This document shows, piece after piece, positions 1 to 9,046 of a DNA stretch of 64,000 nucleotides (position 1 is the stretch's first letter; every line of letters starts with the position of its first letter). The notes under the pieces are model-generated. The model was not told the origin of the DNA. It was given only the letters and a program-made list of their open reading frames with translations, and searched no databases. The position numbers and the translations under genes are program-made. The DNA is from Geomonas agri (GTDB lineage: Bacteria; Desulfobacterota; Desulfuromonadia; Geobacterales; Geobacteraceae), in assembly GCF_020179605.1 (NCBI RefSeq), contig NZ_JAINZO010000001.1, positions 558,001-622,000 on the forward strand, given 5' to 3'.

Positions 1-757
<757 letters not shown>

Positions 758-766
758 GGAGGTGCT

Positions 767-1942
767 ATGAAAGGTTTTCGCTTTTCCGCCGTCGAGGCGG
801 CCATCAAGAAGCCGGGGCGGCTCGACCTGGCACTGATATTTTCCGATCTCCCCGCCCAGGTGGCGGCGGTGTATACCACTAACAAGGTGCAGGCGGCTCC
901 TGTCATCATTTCGCGCCAGCGCTCGCAAAACGGCAAGTGCCGCGCGCTTTTGGTCAACAGCGGCAACGCCAACGCCTGCACTGGCGAACAGGGGATGACC
1001 GACGCCCTCGAGTGTGGCCGTAAAACGGCCGAGGCCCTGGGTCTTTCCGACGAGGAACTCCTGATCGCCTCCACCGGCGTCATCGGGCAGCCTCTCCCCA
1101 TGGAGCGCTTCCGCAAGGGGATCCAGCCGCTCGTGGACGGCCTCGACCACGGCACTCTGGACGACGTGGCCAAGGCCATCATGACCACGGACACCTTCGA
1201 AAAGATCGAGCGCCGCAGCGGCGAGGCCGGCGGCAAGCCCTACAGCATCTGGGGCATCGCCAAGGGGGCCGGGATGATCCATCCCAACATGGCCACCATG
1301 CTCTCGTTCCTGGTCACTGACGCCGACGTGGACGGCGCCTTCCTGAAGAGCGCCTTCACCCAGGCCGTGGACGGCTCGTTCAACGCCATCACCGTGGACA
1401 ACGACACCTCCACCAACGACACCGCGGTAATCTTCGCCAACGGCGCCGCGGGCAACCCGGCCATCAAGGGGGGGACCCCGGAGGGTGCCGCCTTCGCCGC
1501 GCTGTTGCACGACCTGCTCCTTTCCCTGGCCAAGCTGATCGTCAAGGACGGCGAGGGGGCGACCAAGTTCGTCGAGATCAGGGTGAAGGGGGGCGCAACC
1601 CAGGCCGACGCCAAGAAGGCGGCGCTCGCCGTCGCCAACTCGATGCTGGTCAAGACCGCCTTCTTCGGCCAGGACGCCAACTGGGGCAGGATCATAGCCG
1701 CCATCGGGTACTCCGGCGCGCAGGTGGAGCAGGAGCGGGTCGAGATCCGCTTCGACGACGTGGTGATGGCCACCGGCGGAATCTTCGCCGGCGGCGACGC
1801 CGAGGCAGCCGGCACCCGTGTGCTGCAGCAAAAGGAATTCAAGGTTACCATCGACCTCAAGATCGGCGGTGGCGAGGCCGTGGTCTACACCAGTGACCTC
1901 TCCTACGACTATGTCCGCATCAACGCCGACTACAGAACCTGA
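767..1942 (+). CDS. argJ: Bifunctional glutamate N-acetyltransferase / amino-acid acetyltransferase ArgJ
   Basis: ArgJ moves the acetyl group from N-acetylornithine to glutamate (arginine biosynthesis, cyclic route) and in bifunctional forms also makes N-acetylglutamate from acetyl-CoA. At 391 residues it has full family length. The self-cleavage site lies in HPNMATMLSF, where Thr177 should become the N-terminal nucleophile of the beta chain, and the VDNDTSTNDT motif follows. The start ATG has an AAGGAGG ribosome site 5 bases upstream and sits 9 bases after secA. The sequence alone cannot show whether it is bifunctional or only recycles acetyl groups. Confidence 0.96.
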   Translation: MKGFRFSAVEAAIKKPGRLDLALIFSDLPAQVAAVYTTNKVQAAPVIISRQRSQNGKCRALLVNSGNANACTGEQGMTDALECGRKTAEALGLSDEELLIASTGVIGQPLPMERFRKGIQPLVDGLDHGTLDDVAKAIMTTDTFEKIERRSGEAGGKPYSIWGIAKGAGMIHPNMATMLSFLVTDADVDGAFLKSAFTQAVDGSFNAITVDNDTSTNDTAVIFANGAAGNPAIKGGTPEGAAFAALLHDLLLSLAKLIVKDGEGATKFVEIRVKGGATQADAKKAALAVANSMLVKTAFFGQDANWGRIIAAIGYSGAQVEQERVEIRFDDVVMATGGIFAGGDAEAAGTRVLQQKEFKVTIDLKIGGGEAVVYTSDLSYDYVRINADYRT

Positions 1943-2029
1943 TCAGGACTTAACGCTGCCGCCTCCTGCCGGGGGCGGCACCGGCTAAAGGCCGGCATCC
2001 CACTCTCCGCAACCGCTGCTGGAGGCACC

Positions 2030-2437
2030 ATGAGCCGCACCACGATTGTTTCAATCGCAACCGCTGTACTGTTGGCAACCCTCGCCGGCTGGAGCCAGTC
2101 GTGGGCGGGTGACCTTAAAATTACGGAGATGGCGGTCACCACCAAGATCATCAAGGGAAACCCGATCGACTCGGTGCGCCGCATTTCGTCCACCTCGGTC
2201 AAGGCGCTCTACTGCTTCACCAGGTTCTCGGCCCCCGAGGATACCGACACCACCATCAAGCAGATCTGGTACCTGAACGACGAGGCGGTGGCGGAGTACG
2301 AATTGCCGGTCAAGGGGGCGCACTGGCGCACCTACAGCCGCAAGGCCGTGGAGAAAGGGACTTCCGGCGAGTGGCGTTGCGACGCGGTGGACAACGAGGG
2401 GAAAGTCCTCAAGTCGGTCAGTTTCAGGATGAACTAA
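2030..2437 (+). CDS. Exported DUF2914-family protein
   Basis: A 135-residue protein with an N-terminal signal sequence of about 27 residues (hydrophobic stretch IATAVLLATLAGW, likely cut after SWA). The mature part looks like a DUF2914 domain: a beta-rich module with ALYCFTRF, then IKQIWYLNDE and a GEWRCDAVD stretch near the end. The function of that family is not established. The ATG has a GGAGG site at 2021-2025. It stands in the same direction between argJ and the serine hydrolase, with no clear functional link to either. Confidence 0.8.
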   Translation: MSRTTIVSIATAVLLATLAGWSQSWAGDLKITEMAVTTKIIKGNPIDSVRRISSTSVKALYCFTRFSAPEDTDTTIKQIWYLNDEAVAEYELPVKGAHWRTYSRKAVEKGTSGEWRCDAVDNEGKVLKSVSFRMN

Positions 2438-2473
2438 ACAAGGCAGTACCCAGCCAGGACCGAGAGAGTCACA

Positions 2474-3652
2474 TTGAGATTGAACACGTATTTTAGGGTG
2501 CGCTTGCGCCCCCTGTTGAGCAGTATCTGCGGCTGCCTGCTGGTCATCCTGCTCGCCACAGCAGCCCGCGCCGCCGACCAGCCCCGCATCGACTCGCTGA
2601 TGATGGAGGCCATGGGTCGCAACCTCATCGCCGGCGGTGTCGTCCTCATCGGTAACCGCGACAAGATCCTCTTCGAGAAGGCGTATGGACGCCTCTCCCC
2701 GTTCCCCGACGCACCCCCCATGGCCACCGACACCATCTTCGACGTCGCCTCGCTGACCAAGGTCATCGCGACTACTCCCTCTATCCTGAAACTGGCGGAA
2801 GAGGGGAGGATCTCGCTGCTCGACCCGGTCACCAAGTGGTTTCCCGAGCTGGCAGGGAAGGGCAAGGACGCCATCCTGGTGATGAACCTGCTCACCCATA
2901 CCTCCGGGCTGGACGACGTCCCGCTCTCCAGCGTCAACCCCATGCAGAGCGCCATCGAGGGGGCCGCGTCCCAGAAGATCAAGGGCGAGGTGGGGAGCCG
3001 CTTCCGCTACGCCGACCTCAATTTCATCCTGCTGGCCGAGCTCGTGCGCCGCGCCACCGGCGCCCCGCTCGACCTCTACACCCAGGTCTCCTTTTACCGG
3101 CCGCTGGGCATGAACGACACGGCCTTTCATCCCAAGGAAGCCACCCGCTGCTCGGGGACCATCAGCGACGACCGCATCCTCTTCGGTGAACCGCAGGACT
3201 ATCTCTGCCGCCAGTTGGGCGGAGTGGCCGGCCATGCCGGTCTCTTTGCCACCGCCCGCGACCTGTCCCGCTTCTGCCGCATGATGCTTTCCGGCGGCTC
3301 CCTGGATGGCAGGCGCGTGCTCGCCAAGCGCACCGTCGACCAGATGACCGCCCCCTACTTCTCGCGCGGCGGGACCGTGGTGAGGGGGCTGGGCTGGGAC
3401 ATCTCCTCTCCCTTCTCCGCACCCCGCGGACAGGGGTTCTCGCGGGTCTCCTTCGGCCACACCGGGTACTCCGGCTCGTCGATCTGGATCGATCCCGCCA
3501 CCGACACCTTCGTCATCCTGCTCACGTCGCGCCTCGAGTATAAGAAGGTGCATGAGATCAACAAGTTGCGCGGCGATATCTCCACGCTGGCCGCACAGAT
3601 CTTCGGCATTCCCGTCGAGTTCGGCGACATGGCACGTTTCAATGACGAGTGA
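2474..3652 (+). CDS. Exported beta-lactamase-family serine hydrolase
   Basis: A 392-residue class C beta-lactamase/penicillin-binding-protein-fold hydrolase. The catalytic triad motifs are visible: SxxK as SLTK (Ser93, Lys96), YxN-like as YAD (Tyr179), and HTG (His329) in FGHTGYSGSS. An N-terminal hydrophobic segment ending ATAARAADQ is a signal peptide, so it acts in the periplasm or at the surface. Such proteins are often peptidases, esterases or peptidoglycan enzymes rather than resistance enzymes; the substrate is unknown. The start is a TTG preceded by GAGAG, the only start that keeps the full signal peptide. It lies 36 bases after the DUF2914 gene. Confidence 0.88.
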   Translation: MRLNTYFRVRLRPLLSSICGCLLVILLATAARAADQPRIDSLMMEAMGRNLIAGGVVLIGNRDKILFEKAYGRLSPFPDAPPMATDTIFDVASLTKVIATTPSILKLAEEGRISLLDPVTKWFPELAGKGKDAILVMNLLTHTSGLDDVPLSSVNPMQSAIEGAASQKIKGEVGSRFRYADLNFILLAELVRRATGAPLDLYTQVSFYRPLGMNDTAFHPKEATRCSGTISDDRILFGEPQDYLCRQLGGVAGHAGLFATARDLSRFCRMMLSGGSLDGRRVLAKRTVDQMTAPYFSRGGTVVRGLGWDISSPFSAPRGQGFSRVSFGHTGYSGSSIWIDPATDTFVILLTSRLEYKKVHEINKLRGDISTLAAQIFGIPVEFGDMARFNDE

Positions 3653-3674
3653 TTAATAAGAAAGGGCAAAAACC

Positions 3675-3703
3675 TTGACACCCTACGCCCTTTATGCTAG
3701 CTT
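3675..3703 (+). promoter_or_regulatory. Candidate sigma-70 promoter for the receiver-domain gene at 3891
   Basis: TTGACA at 3675-3680 and TAGCTT at 3698-3703 are separated by 17 bases. The -35 box is perfect and the -10 box is weak. The 238-base gap from 3653 to 3890 otherwise holds no gene. A long leader of about 185 bases would result. Confidence 0.4.
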
Positions 3704-3890
3704 TTTTTACCATTTTTAGTGTCATACTGGATGTATTTGCGCCTTATTACCAACCGTTACTTCTGTCTGTCCAATACGCGAGAAATCCTGTGAGCCTTGT
3801 CCCGGATCATCTCTGTATCAGCCGGACGACTCGAATTTGTCGTGGCAACAATAACTCCTGAAGTAAGCTTCCTAAGTAGAGGGGGGATAG

Positions 3891-5201
3891 ATGGGCAATA
3901 GACTGCTCCTCGCCGATGACAGCATCACCATTCAGAAGGTTGTGGCGATCATCTTCGCCAACGAGGAGTTTGAACTGACCGTTGTCGACAACGGTACAGC
4001 TGCCCTTGACAAGGCGCGGGAGACCAAGCCCGACGTGATGCTGGTCGACGCGTTGATGCCCGGCAAGACCGGCTACGAGGTCTGCGCAGAGATCCGCCGC
4101 GACCCCGTGCTCGGCGCGGTCCCCATTGTCCTCCTGATCGGTGCCTTCGAGCCGCTGGACGAGGAGAAGGCGCGTGAATGCGGCGCGGACGCCACCATCT
4201 CCAAGCCGTTCGAATCGCAGCAGCTGATCGACCGGGTCAAGGAGATGCTGGAGTTGGGCAAAACCCGCAAGACCGCCCCCCCGGTCGCACCGCCGTCCGC
4301 CCCGGCTGTCGCGGCCGAGGAAATCTGGGGCGACCTCTCCTCGCTCGATGCCATGGCACCGGCTCCGGCAGCTCCGGCAGCCGCAGCGGTACCGGCGGCA
4401 GCCCCTGCTGCTGCAGCCCTGGCGCCCGCTGACGAAGACATCTGGGAGAGCGTCGGCATGGAGACCGAGCCGGACTGGGAAGCACCTGCCGCCGCGCAGG
4501 AGCCGGCCTGGGAGGTCCCGGTAGCCCCTGCGCAACCTGCCGCTGCCGCACCGGTGGCCCACGTGGAACCGGTCGAGGCGAGCGTGGAGGACGATCTCTG
4601 GGGCGCCTTCGAGTTGGAGGAGGAGACTCCCGCCGCAGCAGAGTCGGCGTCCGAGCTGTTCGGCGTGGTGGAGCCGGAAGGCGGTTTCGAGTCCGAGTTC
4701 GAGGCGGAAGAAGTTTTCAGCTTCGACGAGTCGGAAGAGATCGAGGAAACCGGCCCGGCACTGGAGTTGGACGAGCCGGAAGTTGATTCCTCACTCACCG
4801 TCAGCGAAGAAGAGTTCTTCGCCTTCAGCGAGGAGGAGCCTGAGGCTGCCGCGCTAGTGGTCCCCGCGCAGGCCGAGACCGAGGCCGAGGCAGAGGCCTT
4901 TGGCGTACCGGAATACGAGGCCTTCGAGTTCGACACGGAGGAGCCCGCTCCGCAGGCCGTAGCACCGGCCGCAGCCGAGCCCGTTCAGGCGGCGCCTACA
5001 GCGGCACTGGCTGCACCCGCAGCACCGGTGGCGGCCCAGCCGGCTGCCGTTCCCGAACTGACCGAAGACCAACTGGTGGCGGCCCTGTCCAAGGTGTCCC
5101 GCGAGGTGATCGAAAGGATCGTCTGGGAAGTGGTGCCGGACCTGGCCGAGGTGATCATCAAGGAAGAGATCAGGAAACTGAAGAGCGGCGTACGCGGCTA
5201 A
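3891..5201 (+). CDS. Receiver-domain protein with long Ala/Pro/Glu-rich linker and helical C-terminus
   Basis: A 436-residue cytosolic protein. Residues 1-120 form a CheY-like receiver domain: acidic pocket LLLADDS, phospho-acceptor Asp53 in VDALMP and switch Lys105 in ISKPF. The usual Thr/Ser after strand 4 is Ile83 (VLLIGAFEP), which may change signalling. Residues ~125-385 are a low-complexity Ala/Pro/Glu-rich linker with recurring DLWG/DIWE-type acidic clusters. The last ~45 residues form a conserved-looking helix pair (VSREVIERIVWEVVPDLAEV). No DNA-binding or enzymatic output domain is visible, so it probably works by protein-protein contact. A TPR protein at 38545 has a similar Ala/Pro/Glu-rich middle. 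Confidence 0.85.
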   Translation: MGNRLLLADDSITIQKVVAIIFANEEFELTVVDNGTAALDKARETKPDVMLVDALMPGKTGYEVCAEIRRDPVLGAVPIVLLIGAFEPLDEEKARECGADATISKPFESQQLIDRVKEMLELGKTRKTAPPVAPPSAPAVAAEEIWGDLSSLDAMAPAPAAPAAAAVPAAAPAAAALAPADEDIWESVGMETEPDWEAPAAAQEPAWEVPVAPAQPAAAAPVAHVEPVEASVEDDLWGAFELEEETPAAAESASELFGVVEPEGGFESEFEAEEVFSFDESEEIEETGPALELDEPEVDSSLTVSEEEFFAFSEEEPEAAALVVPAQAETEAEAEAFGVPEYEAFEFDTEEPAPQAVAPAAAEPVQAAPTAALAAPAAPVAAQPAAVPELTEDQLVAALSKVSREVIERIVWEVVPDLAEVIIKEEIRKLKSGVRG

Positions 5202-5233
5202 ACGCGGACGTCGCGCCCATCCGCTTATGAAAC

Positions 5234-5257
5234 AGGGGATTTCACGATCCCCTTTTT
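5234..5257 (+). terminator. Rho-independent terminator after the receiver-domain gene
   Basis: AGGGGAT and ATCCCCT pair around the loop TTCACG and run into five T residues. It lies about 30 bases after the stop at 5201. Confidence 0.85.
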
Positions 5258-5291
5258 CATTATTCGCCTGCTCCCTTTGGTTGCCCAGAAA

Positions 5292-5407
5292 CCTCCCTCT
5301 CCCCCCGGGAGAGGGCTGGGGGGAGGGCGTTGCTAGAGGCGATACTTTCCCCTAAAGTGTCTCCCTCACCCGGCCTCCGGCCACCCTCTCCCGGAGGGAG
5401 AGGGGAT
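5292..5407. repeat. REP-like inverted repeat element, copy A
   Basis: About 115 bases made of two GC-rich palindromic ends around a variable middle. The left end has CCCTCTCC then GGGAGAGGG; the right end has CCCTCTCCCGGAGGGAGAGG. The same design returns at 52625-52740, and single-ended copies lie at 43974-43996 and 36904-36928. This looks like a dispersed intergenic REP-type family that can fold as RNA or DNA hairpins. No transposase is nearby. Confidence 0.75.
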
Positions 5408-5481
5408 GAAGGAACAGCTAGTTTCATACAAACTCCGCAGGCCACCCCTGCTAAAGTATTTTTCCCCATGAGGTAGATTAG

Positions 5482-8148
5482 ATGGCAAACAAAGAGCTGG
5501 AAAAGGTTTACGAGCCGAAAAGCGTTGAGCAGAAGTGGTACCAGGAGTGGGAAGGGAAGGGCTACTTCCACGCCACCGTCCCCTCCGACAAGCCGAGCTA
5601 CTCCATCGTCATCCCCCCGCCGAATATCACCGGCGTGCTGCACATGGGCCACGCCCTGAACAATACCCTGCAGGATATCCTGTGCCGCTGGAAGCGGATG
5701 AGCGGCTACAACGTGCTCTGGATGCCGGGTACCGACCACGCGGGCATCGCGACCCAGAACGTGGTTGAGCGCCAGCTGGCCGCCGAAGGGAAGGACCGCT
5801 TTGAACTCGGCCGCGAAGGGTTTATCGAGCGCGTCTGGCAGTGGAAGGGCGAGTCCGGCGGCCAGATCATCGGCCAGTTGAAGCGCCTGGGCGCTTCCTG
5901 TGACTGGGAGCGCGAGCGCTTCACCATGGACGCTGGTCTCTCCAAGGCGGTGCGCGAGGTGTTCGTGCGCCTGTACGAAGAGAAGCTCATCTACCGCGAC
6001 AACCGCCTGATCAACTGGTGCCCGCGCTGCCACACCGCGCTCTCGGACATCGAGGTCGAGCACGAGGACAAGGCCGGCAACCTCTGGCACCTGCGCTACC
6101 CGGTGGTGGGAAGCGACGAGTACGTGGTAGTTGCCACTACCCGCCCTGAAACCATGCTGGGCGATACCGCCGTGGCCGTGCACCCCGAGGACGAGCGCTA
6201 CAGCCACCTGATCGGCAAGAAGGTCATGCTGCCGCTGGTGAACCGCGAGATCCCGGTCATCGGCGACGACTACGTCGACCGCGAGTTCGGCACCGGCGTG
6301 GTGAAGATCACCCCGGCGCACGACTTCAACGACTTCGAGATGGGCCTCAGGCACAACCTGGACCGCATCAACGTATTCGACGAGTCCGGCGTGGTCAACG
6401 CCGCCGGCAAGCAGTACGAGGGGATGGACCGCTTCGCTGCCCGGAAGCAGGTGGTGGCGGATCTCGAAGCTGCTGGGCTCCTCGAGAAGATCCAGGATCA
6501 CGCCCTCTCCGTGGGCGGCTGCTACCGCTGCAAGACCGTGGTCGAGCCGTACATGTCGCTGCAGTGGTACGTGAAGGTGGGACCGCTGGCCGAGCGGGCC
6601 CTGGGCGCCGTCAAGGACGGGCGCACCAAGATCGTGCCGCAGCAGTGGGAGAACACCTACTACGACTGGATGGAGAACATCCGTGACTGGTGCATCTCGC
6701 GCCAGATCTGGTGGGGACACCGGATTCCCGCCTGGTACTGCGACCACTGCGGTCACATCACCGTGGCCAAGGAAGACCCGACCTCGTGCGCCCAGTGCGG
6801 CTCCGACGAGATCCGCCAGGAAACCGACGTGCTCGACACCTGGTTCTCCTCGGCACTTTGGCCCTTCTCCACCATGGGGTGGCCGGAGAAGACCCCGGAG
6901 CTGTCCGCCTTCTACCCGACCTCCTGCCTGGTCACCGGTTTCGACATCCTCTTCTTCTGGGTGGCCCGCATGATGATGATGGGGCTGCACTTCATGGACG
7001 AGGTTCCCTTCACCGACGTCTACATCCACGCCCTGGTGCGCGACGCGCAGGGACAAAAGATGTCCAAGTCGAAAGGGAACGTGATCGATCCGCTCACCGT
7101 GATCGACGCCTACGGCACCGATGCCTTCCGCTTCACCCTGGCCGCCTTCGCCGCGCAGGGGCGCGACATCAAGCTCGCCGAGGAGAGGATCGCCGGCTAC
7201 CGCAACTTCGCCAACAAGATCTGGAACGCCTCGCGCTTCGCCATGATGAACCTGGAAGGGTTCGACCCGGACCAGGTCGACGTGGCGTCCTTGAAGCTCT
7301 CCAACGCGGACCGCTGGATCCTGTACCGCCTCAATGAGGCTGCCGGTTCGTTGGACTCGGCGCTGACCGGGTTCCGTTTCAACGAGGCCGCTAGCGAGTT
7401 GTACCGCTTCACCTGGAGCGAGTTCTGCGACTGGTACATCGAGCTGGCCAAGGACGATCTCTACAAGGGTGACGCCGAGCGCCAGGCTGCGGCGAAATAC
7501 GTGCTCTGGCTGGTGCTGGAAAACCTCTTGCGCCTCTTGCATCCGTTTATGCCCTTCATCACCGAGGAGATCTGGCAGGCCCTGCCCAAGAAGAAGGGCG
7601 CCGCCGATTCCATCATGATCTCCGACTTCCCGACCCCGTGCGCGGAGTGGGCGGGTTACGCCTCCGCCGCTGCCGAGATGGAACTGGTCATGGAAGTTAT
7701 CAAGGGGATCAGGAACATCAGGGGCGAGATGGAAGTGGCCCCGAGCAAGCAGATCGCCGCCATCCTCGACTGCAAGTCCGAGTCGAGCCTCAAGCTGCTC
7801 AAGAAGAACGAAGTCTACGTGATGAGCCTCGCCCGCCTCTCCGATCTCGCCATCGGGCAGGGGATCGAGCGTCCCGCCGAGGCCTCGCTGCAGGTGGCCG
7901 GTGACGTCGAGATCATCGTGCCGCTCAAGGGCCTGGTGAACGTCGAGGAAGAAGAGAAGCGTCTGGGCAAAGAGATCGCCAAGATCGAGAAGGACATCGA
8001 GTTCCTGTCCAAGAAGCTGGAGAACCCGAGCTTCATTGAGCGCGCCCCCGCCGACGTGGTCGAGAAGGAGCGCGAGAAGATCGCTGAGTTCGGCAACAAG
8101 AAGAAGCTGCTCCAGGAGAGCCTGGAGAAGATTTTGAGGCTGAAGTAA
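5482..8148 (+). CDS. valS: Valine--tRNA ligase
   Basis: Charges tRNA-Val with valine in the cytosol. The 888 residues match the family. The class I signatures are present: HMGH in PPNITGVLHMGHALN and KMSKS in KMSKSKGNV. The editing (CP1) domain includes TTRPETMLGDTAVAVHPED, and zinc-ribbon-like cysteine pairs (CDHC, CAQC) lie near residues 415-440. The C-terminus is the coiled-coil tRNA-binding arm (VNVEEEEKRLGKEIAKIEKD). It begins about 225 bases after a terminator and the REP-like repeat, so it should have its own promoter; I could not define a convincing one. Confidence 0.98.
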   Translation: MANKELEKVYEPKSVEQKWYQEWEGKGYFHATVPSDKPSYSIVIPPPNITGVLHMGHALNNTLQDILCRWKRMSGYNVLWMPGTDHAGIATQNVVERQLAAEGKDRFELGREGFIERVWQWKGESGGQIIGQLKRLGASCDWERERFTMDAGLSKAVREVFVRLYEEKLIYRDNRLINWCPRCHTALSDIEVEHEDKAGNLWHLRYPVVGSDEYVVVATTRPETMLGDTAVAVHPEDERYSHLIGKKVMLPLVNREIPVIGDDYVDREFGTGVVKITPAHDFNDFEMGLRHNLDRINVFDESGVVNAAGKQYEGMDRFAARKQVVADLEAAGLLEKIQDHALSVGGCYRCKTVVEPYMSLQWYVKVGPLAERALGAVKDGRTKIVPQQWENTYYDWMENIRDWCISRQIWWGHRIPAWYCDHCGHITVAKEDPTSCAQCGSDEIRQETDVLDTWFSSALWPFSTMGWPEKTPELSAFYPTSCLVTGFDILFFWVARMMMMGLHFMDEVPFTDVYIHALVRDAQGQKMSKSKGNVIDPLTVIDAYGTDAFRFTLAAFAAQGRDIKLAEERIAGYRNFANKIWNASRFAMMNLEGFDPDQVDVASLKLSNADRWILYRLNEAAGSLDSALTGFRFNEAASELYRFTWSEFCDWYIELAKDDLYKGDAERQAAAKYVLWLVLENLLRLLHPFMPFITEEIWQALPKKKGAADSIMISDFPTPCAEWAGYASAAAEMELVMEVIKGIRNIRGEMEVAPSKQIAAILDCKSESSLKLLKKNEVYVMSLARLSDLAIGQGIERPAEASLQVAGDVEIIVPLKGLVNVEEEEKRLGKEIAKIEKDIEFLSKKLENPSFIERAPADVVEKEREKIAEFGNKKKLLQESLEKILRLK

Positions 8149-8157
8149 ACTGCAGGG

Positions 8158-8192
8158 GCTAGGGGCTGGGGGTTGGTGCCCTAGCCCCTAGC
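8158..8192 (+). terminator. Terminator-like inverted repeat between valS and pilD
   Basis: GCTAGGGGCT and AGCCCCTAGC form a perfect 10-base stem around a 15-base loop, just after the valS stop and 20 bases before the pilD start. There is only a short TTT downstream, so it may attenuate rather than fully stop transcription. Confidence 0.5.
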
Positions 8193-8211
8193 TCCGCTTT
8201 AAGAGGTTTCC

Positions 8212-9036
8212 TTGACGCCCTACATCACCTACGCCGTATTCGCTTTCCTCTTCGGAGCCGTGGTCGGCTCTTTCCTGAACGTCTGCATCTGCCGGATGCC
8301 GAGCAACGAGTCGGTGGTGTCGCCTCCGTCGCACTGCCCCAAGTGCGACTACCAGATCCGCTGGTACGACAACATCCCCATCCTGAGCTACCTGGCGCTG
8401 CGCGGCAAATGCCGCTCCTGCGGTACCCCGATCTCGATCCAGTACCCGGTAGTCGAACTCTTAAACGGTCTGCTTTCCCTGGCCCTTTTCCTCAAGTTTT
8501 TCCCGCAGCGCCTGTTCGAAGCCGGGGCCCCGAGCCAGTATGTGCTGATCGGGCTGTTCTACTTCAGCGTGTTGTTCGTCTTCTGCAGCGCACTGGTCGT
8601 GATCACCTTCATCGACCTGGAGCACCAGATAATCCCCGACCGCATCACCCTGCCGGGTATCGTCCTTGGCTTTGTCGTCTCCTTCTTCATTCCGCAACTG
8701 GGCTGGCTTAACTCCCTGATCGGCATCGTCGCAGGAGGGGGGAGTTTGCTCCTCATCGCCTGGGTCTACCAGGTGGTCGCCAAGAAAGACGGCATGGGCG
8801 GGGGCGACGTGAAGCTCTTGGCCATGATGGGGGCGTTCCTGGGGTGGAAGTCGATACTGTTCATTGTCTTCATTTCTTCGCTGCTGGGATCGGTGATCGG
8901 CGTCACCTTGATGCTGATCCGCAAGAAAGACTCCACGCTCGCCATACCCTTCGGCCCGTTCCTGGCTGCAGCCGCCGTGCTGTACGTCTTCTACGGCAGG
9001 CAGATCATCCGCTGGTACCTGGCCATGGGGAGCTGA
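8212..9036 (+). CDS. pilD: Prepilin peptidase / N-methyltransferase PilD
   Basis: This inner-membrane aspartyl protease cuts prepilin leaders and methylates the new N-terminus; it would process the minor pilins encoded at 18714-24304. The 274 residues match the type A24 family. The N-terminal domain has VVGSFLNVCICRMP and two CxxC pairs (CPKC and CRSC) for zinc. The catalytic aspartates are visible in ITFIDLEHQIIPD and in GGGDVKL. Several hydrophobic segments follow. The start is TTG at 8212 with AAGAGG upstream; it gives the standard N-terminus. The histidine kinase gene follows 10 bases later. Confidence 0.96.
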   Translation: MTPYITYAVFAFLFGAVVGSFLNVCICRMPSNESVVSPPSHCPKCDYQIRWYDNIPILSYLALRGKCRSCGTPISIQYPVVELLNGLLSLALFLKFFPQRLFEAGAPSQYVLIGLFYFSVLFVFCSALVVITFIDLEHQIIPDRITLPGIVLGFVVSFFIPQLGWLNSLIGIVAGGGSLLLIAWVYQVVAKKDGMGGGDVKLLAMMGAFLGWKSILFIVFISSLLGSVIGVTLMLIRKKDSTLAIPFGPFLAAAAVLYVFYGRQIIRWYLAMGS

Positions 9037-9046
9037 AGCGGCCCCT

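Noticed and set aside
3653-3890. Cyclic dinucleotide (GEMM) riboswitch
   Set aside because: Such riboswitches are common in this group, so I looked in this gap and in those at 12000, 48000 and 61217, but saw no GEMM core sequence. A covariance search would settle it.
5260-7542. Long open frame on the minus strand through valS
   Set aside because: It is antisense to a complete, well-conserved valS. Its translation is rich in Val, His, Ala and Gly, as expected for the complement of GC-rich coding sequence, and has no recognisable family. It also runs through the REP-like repeat.
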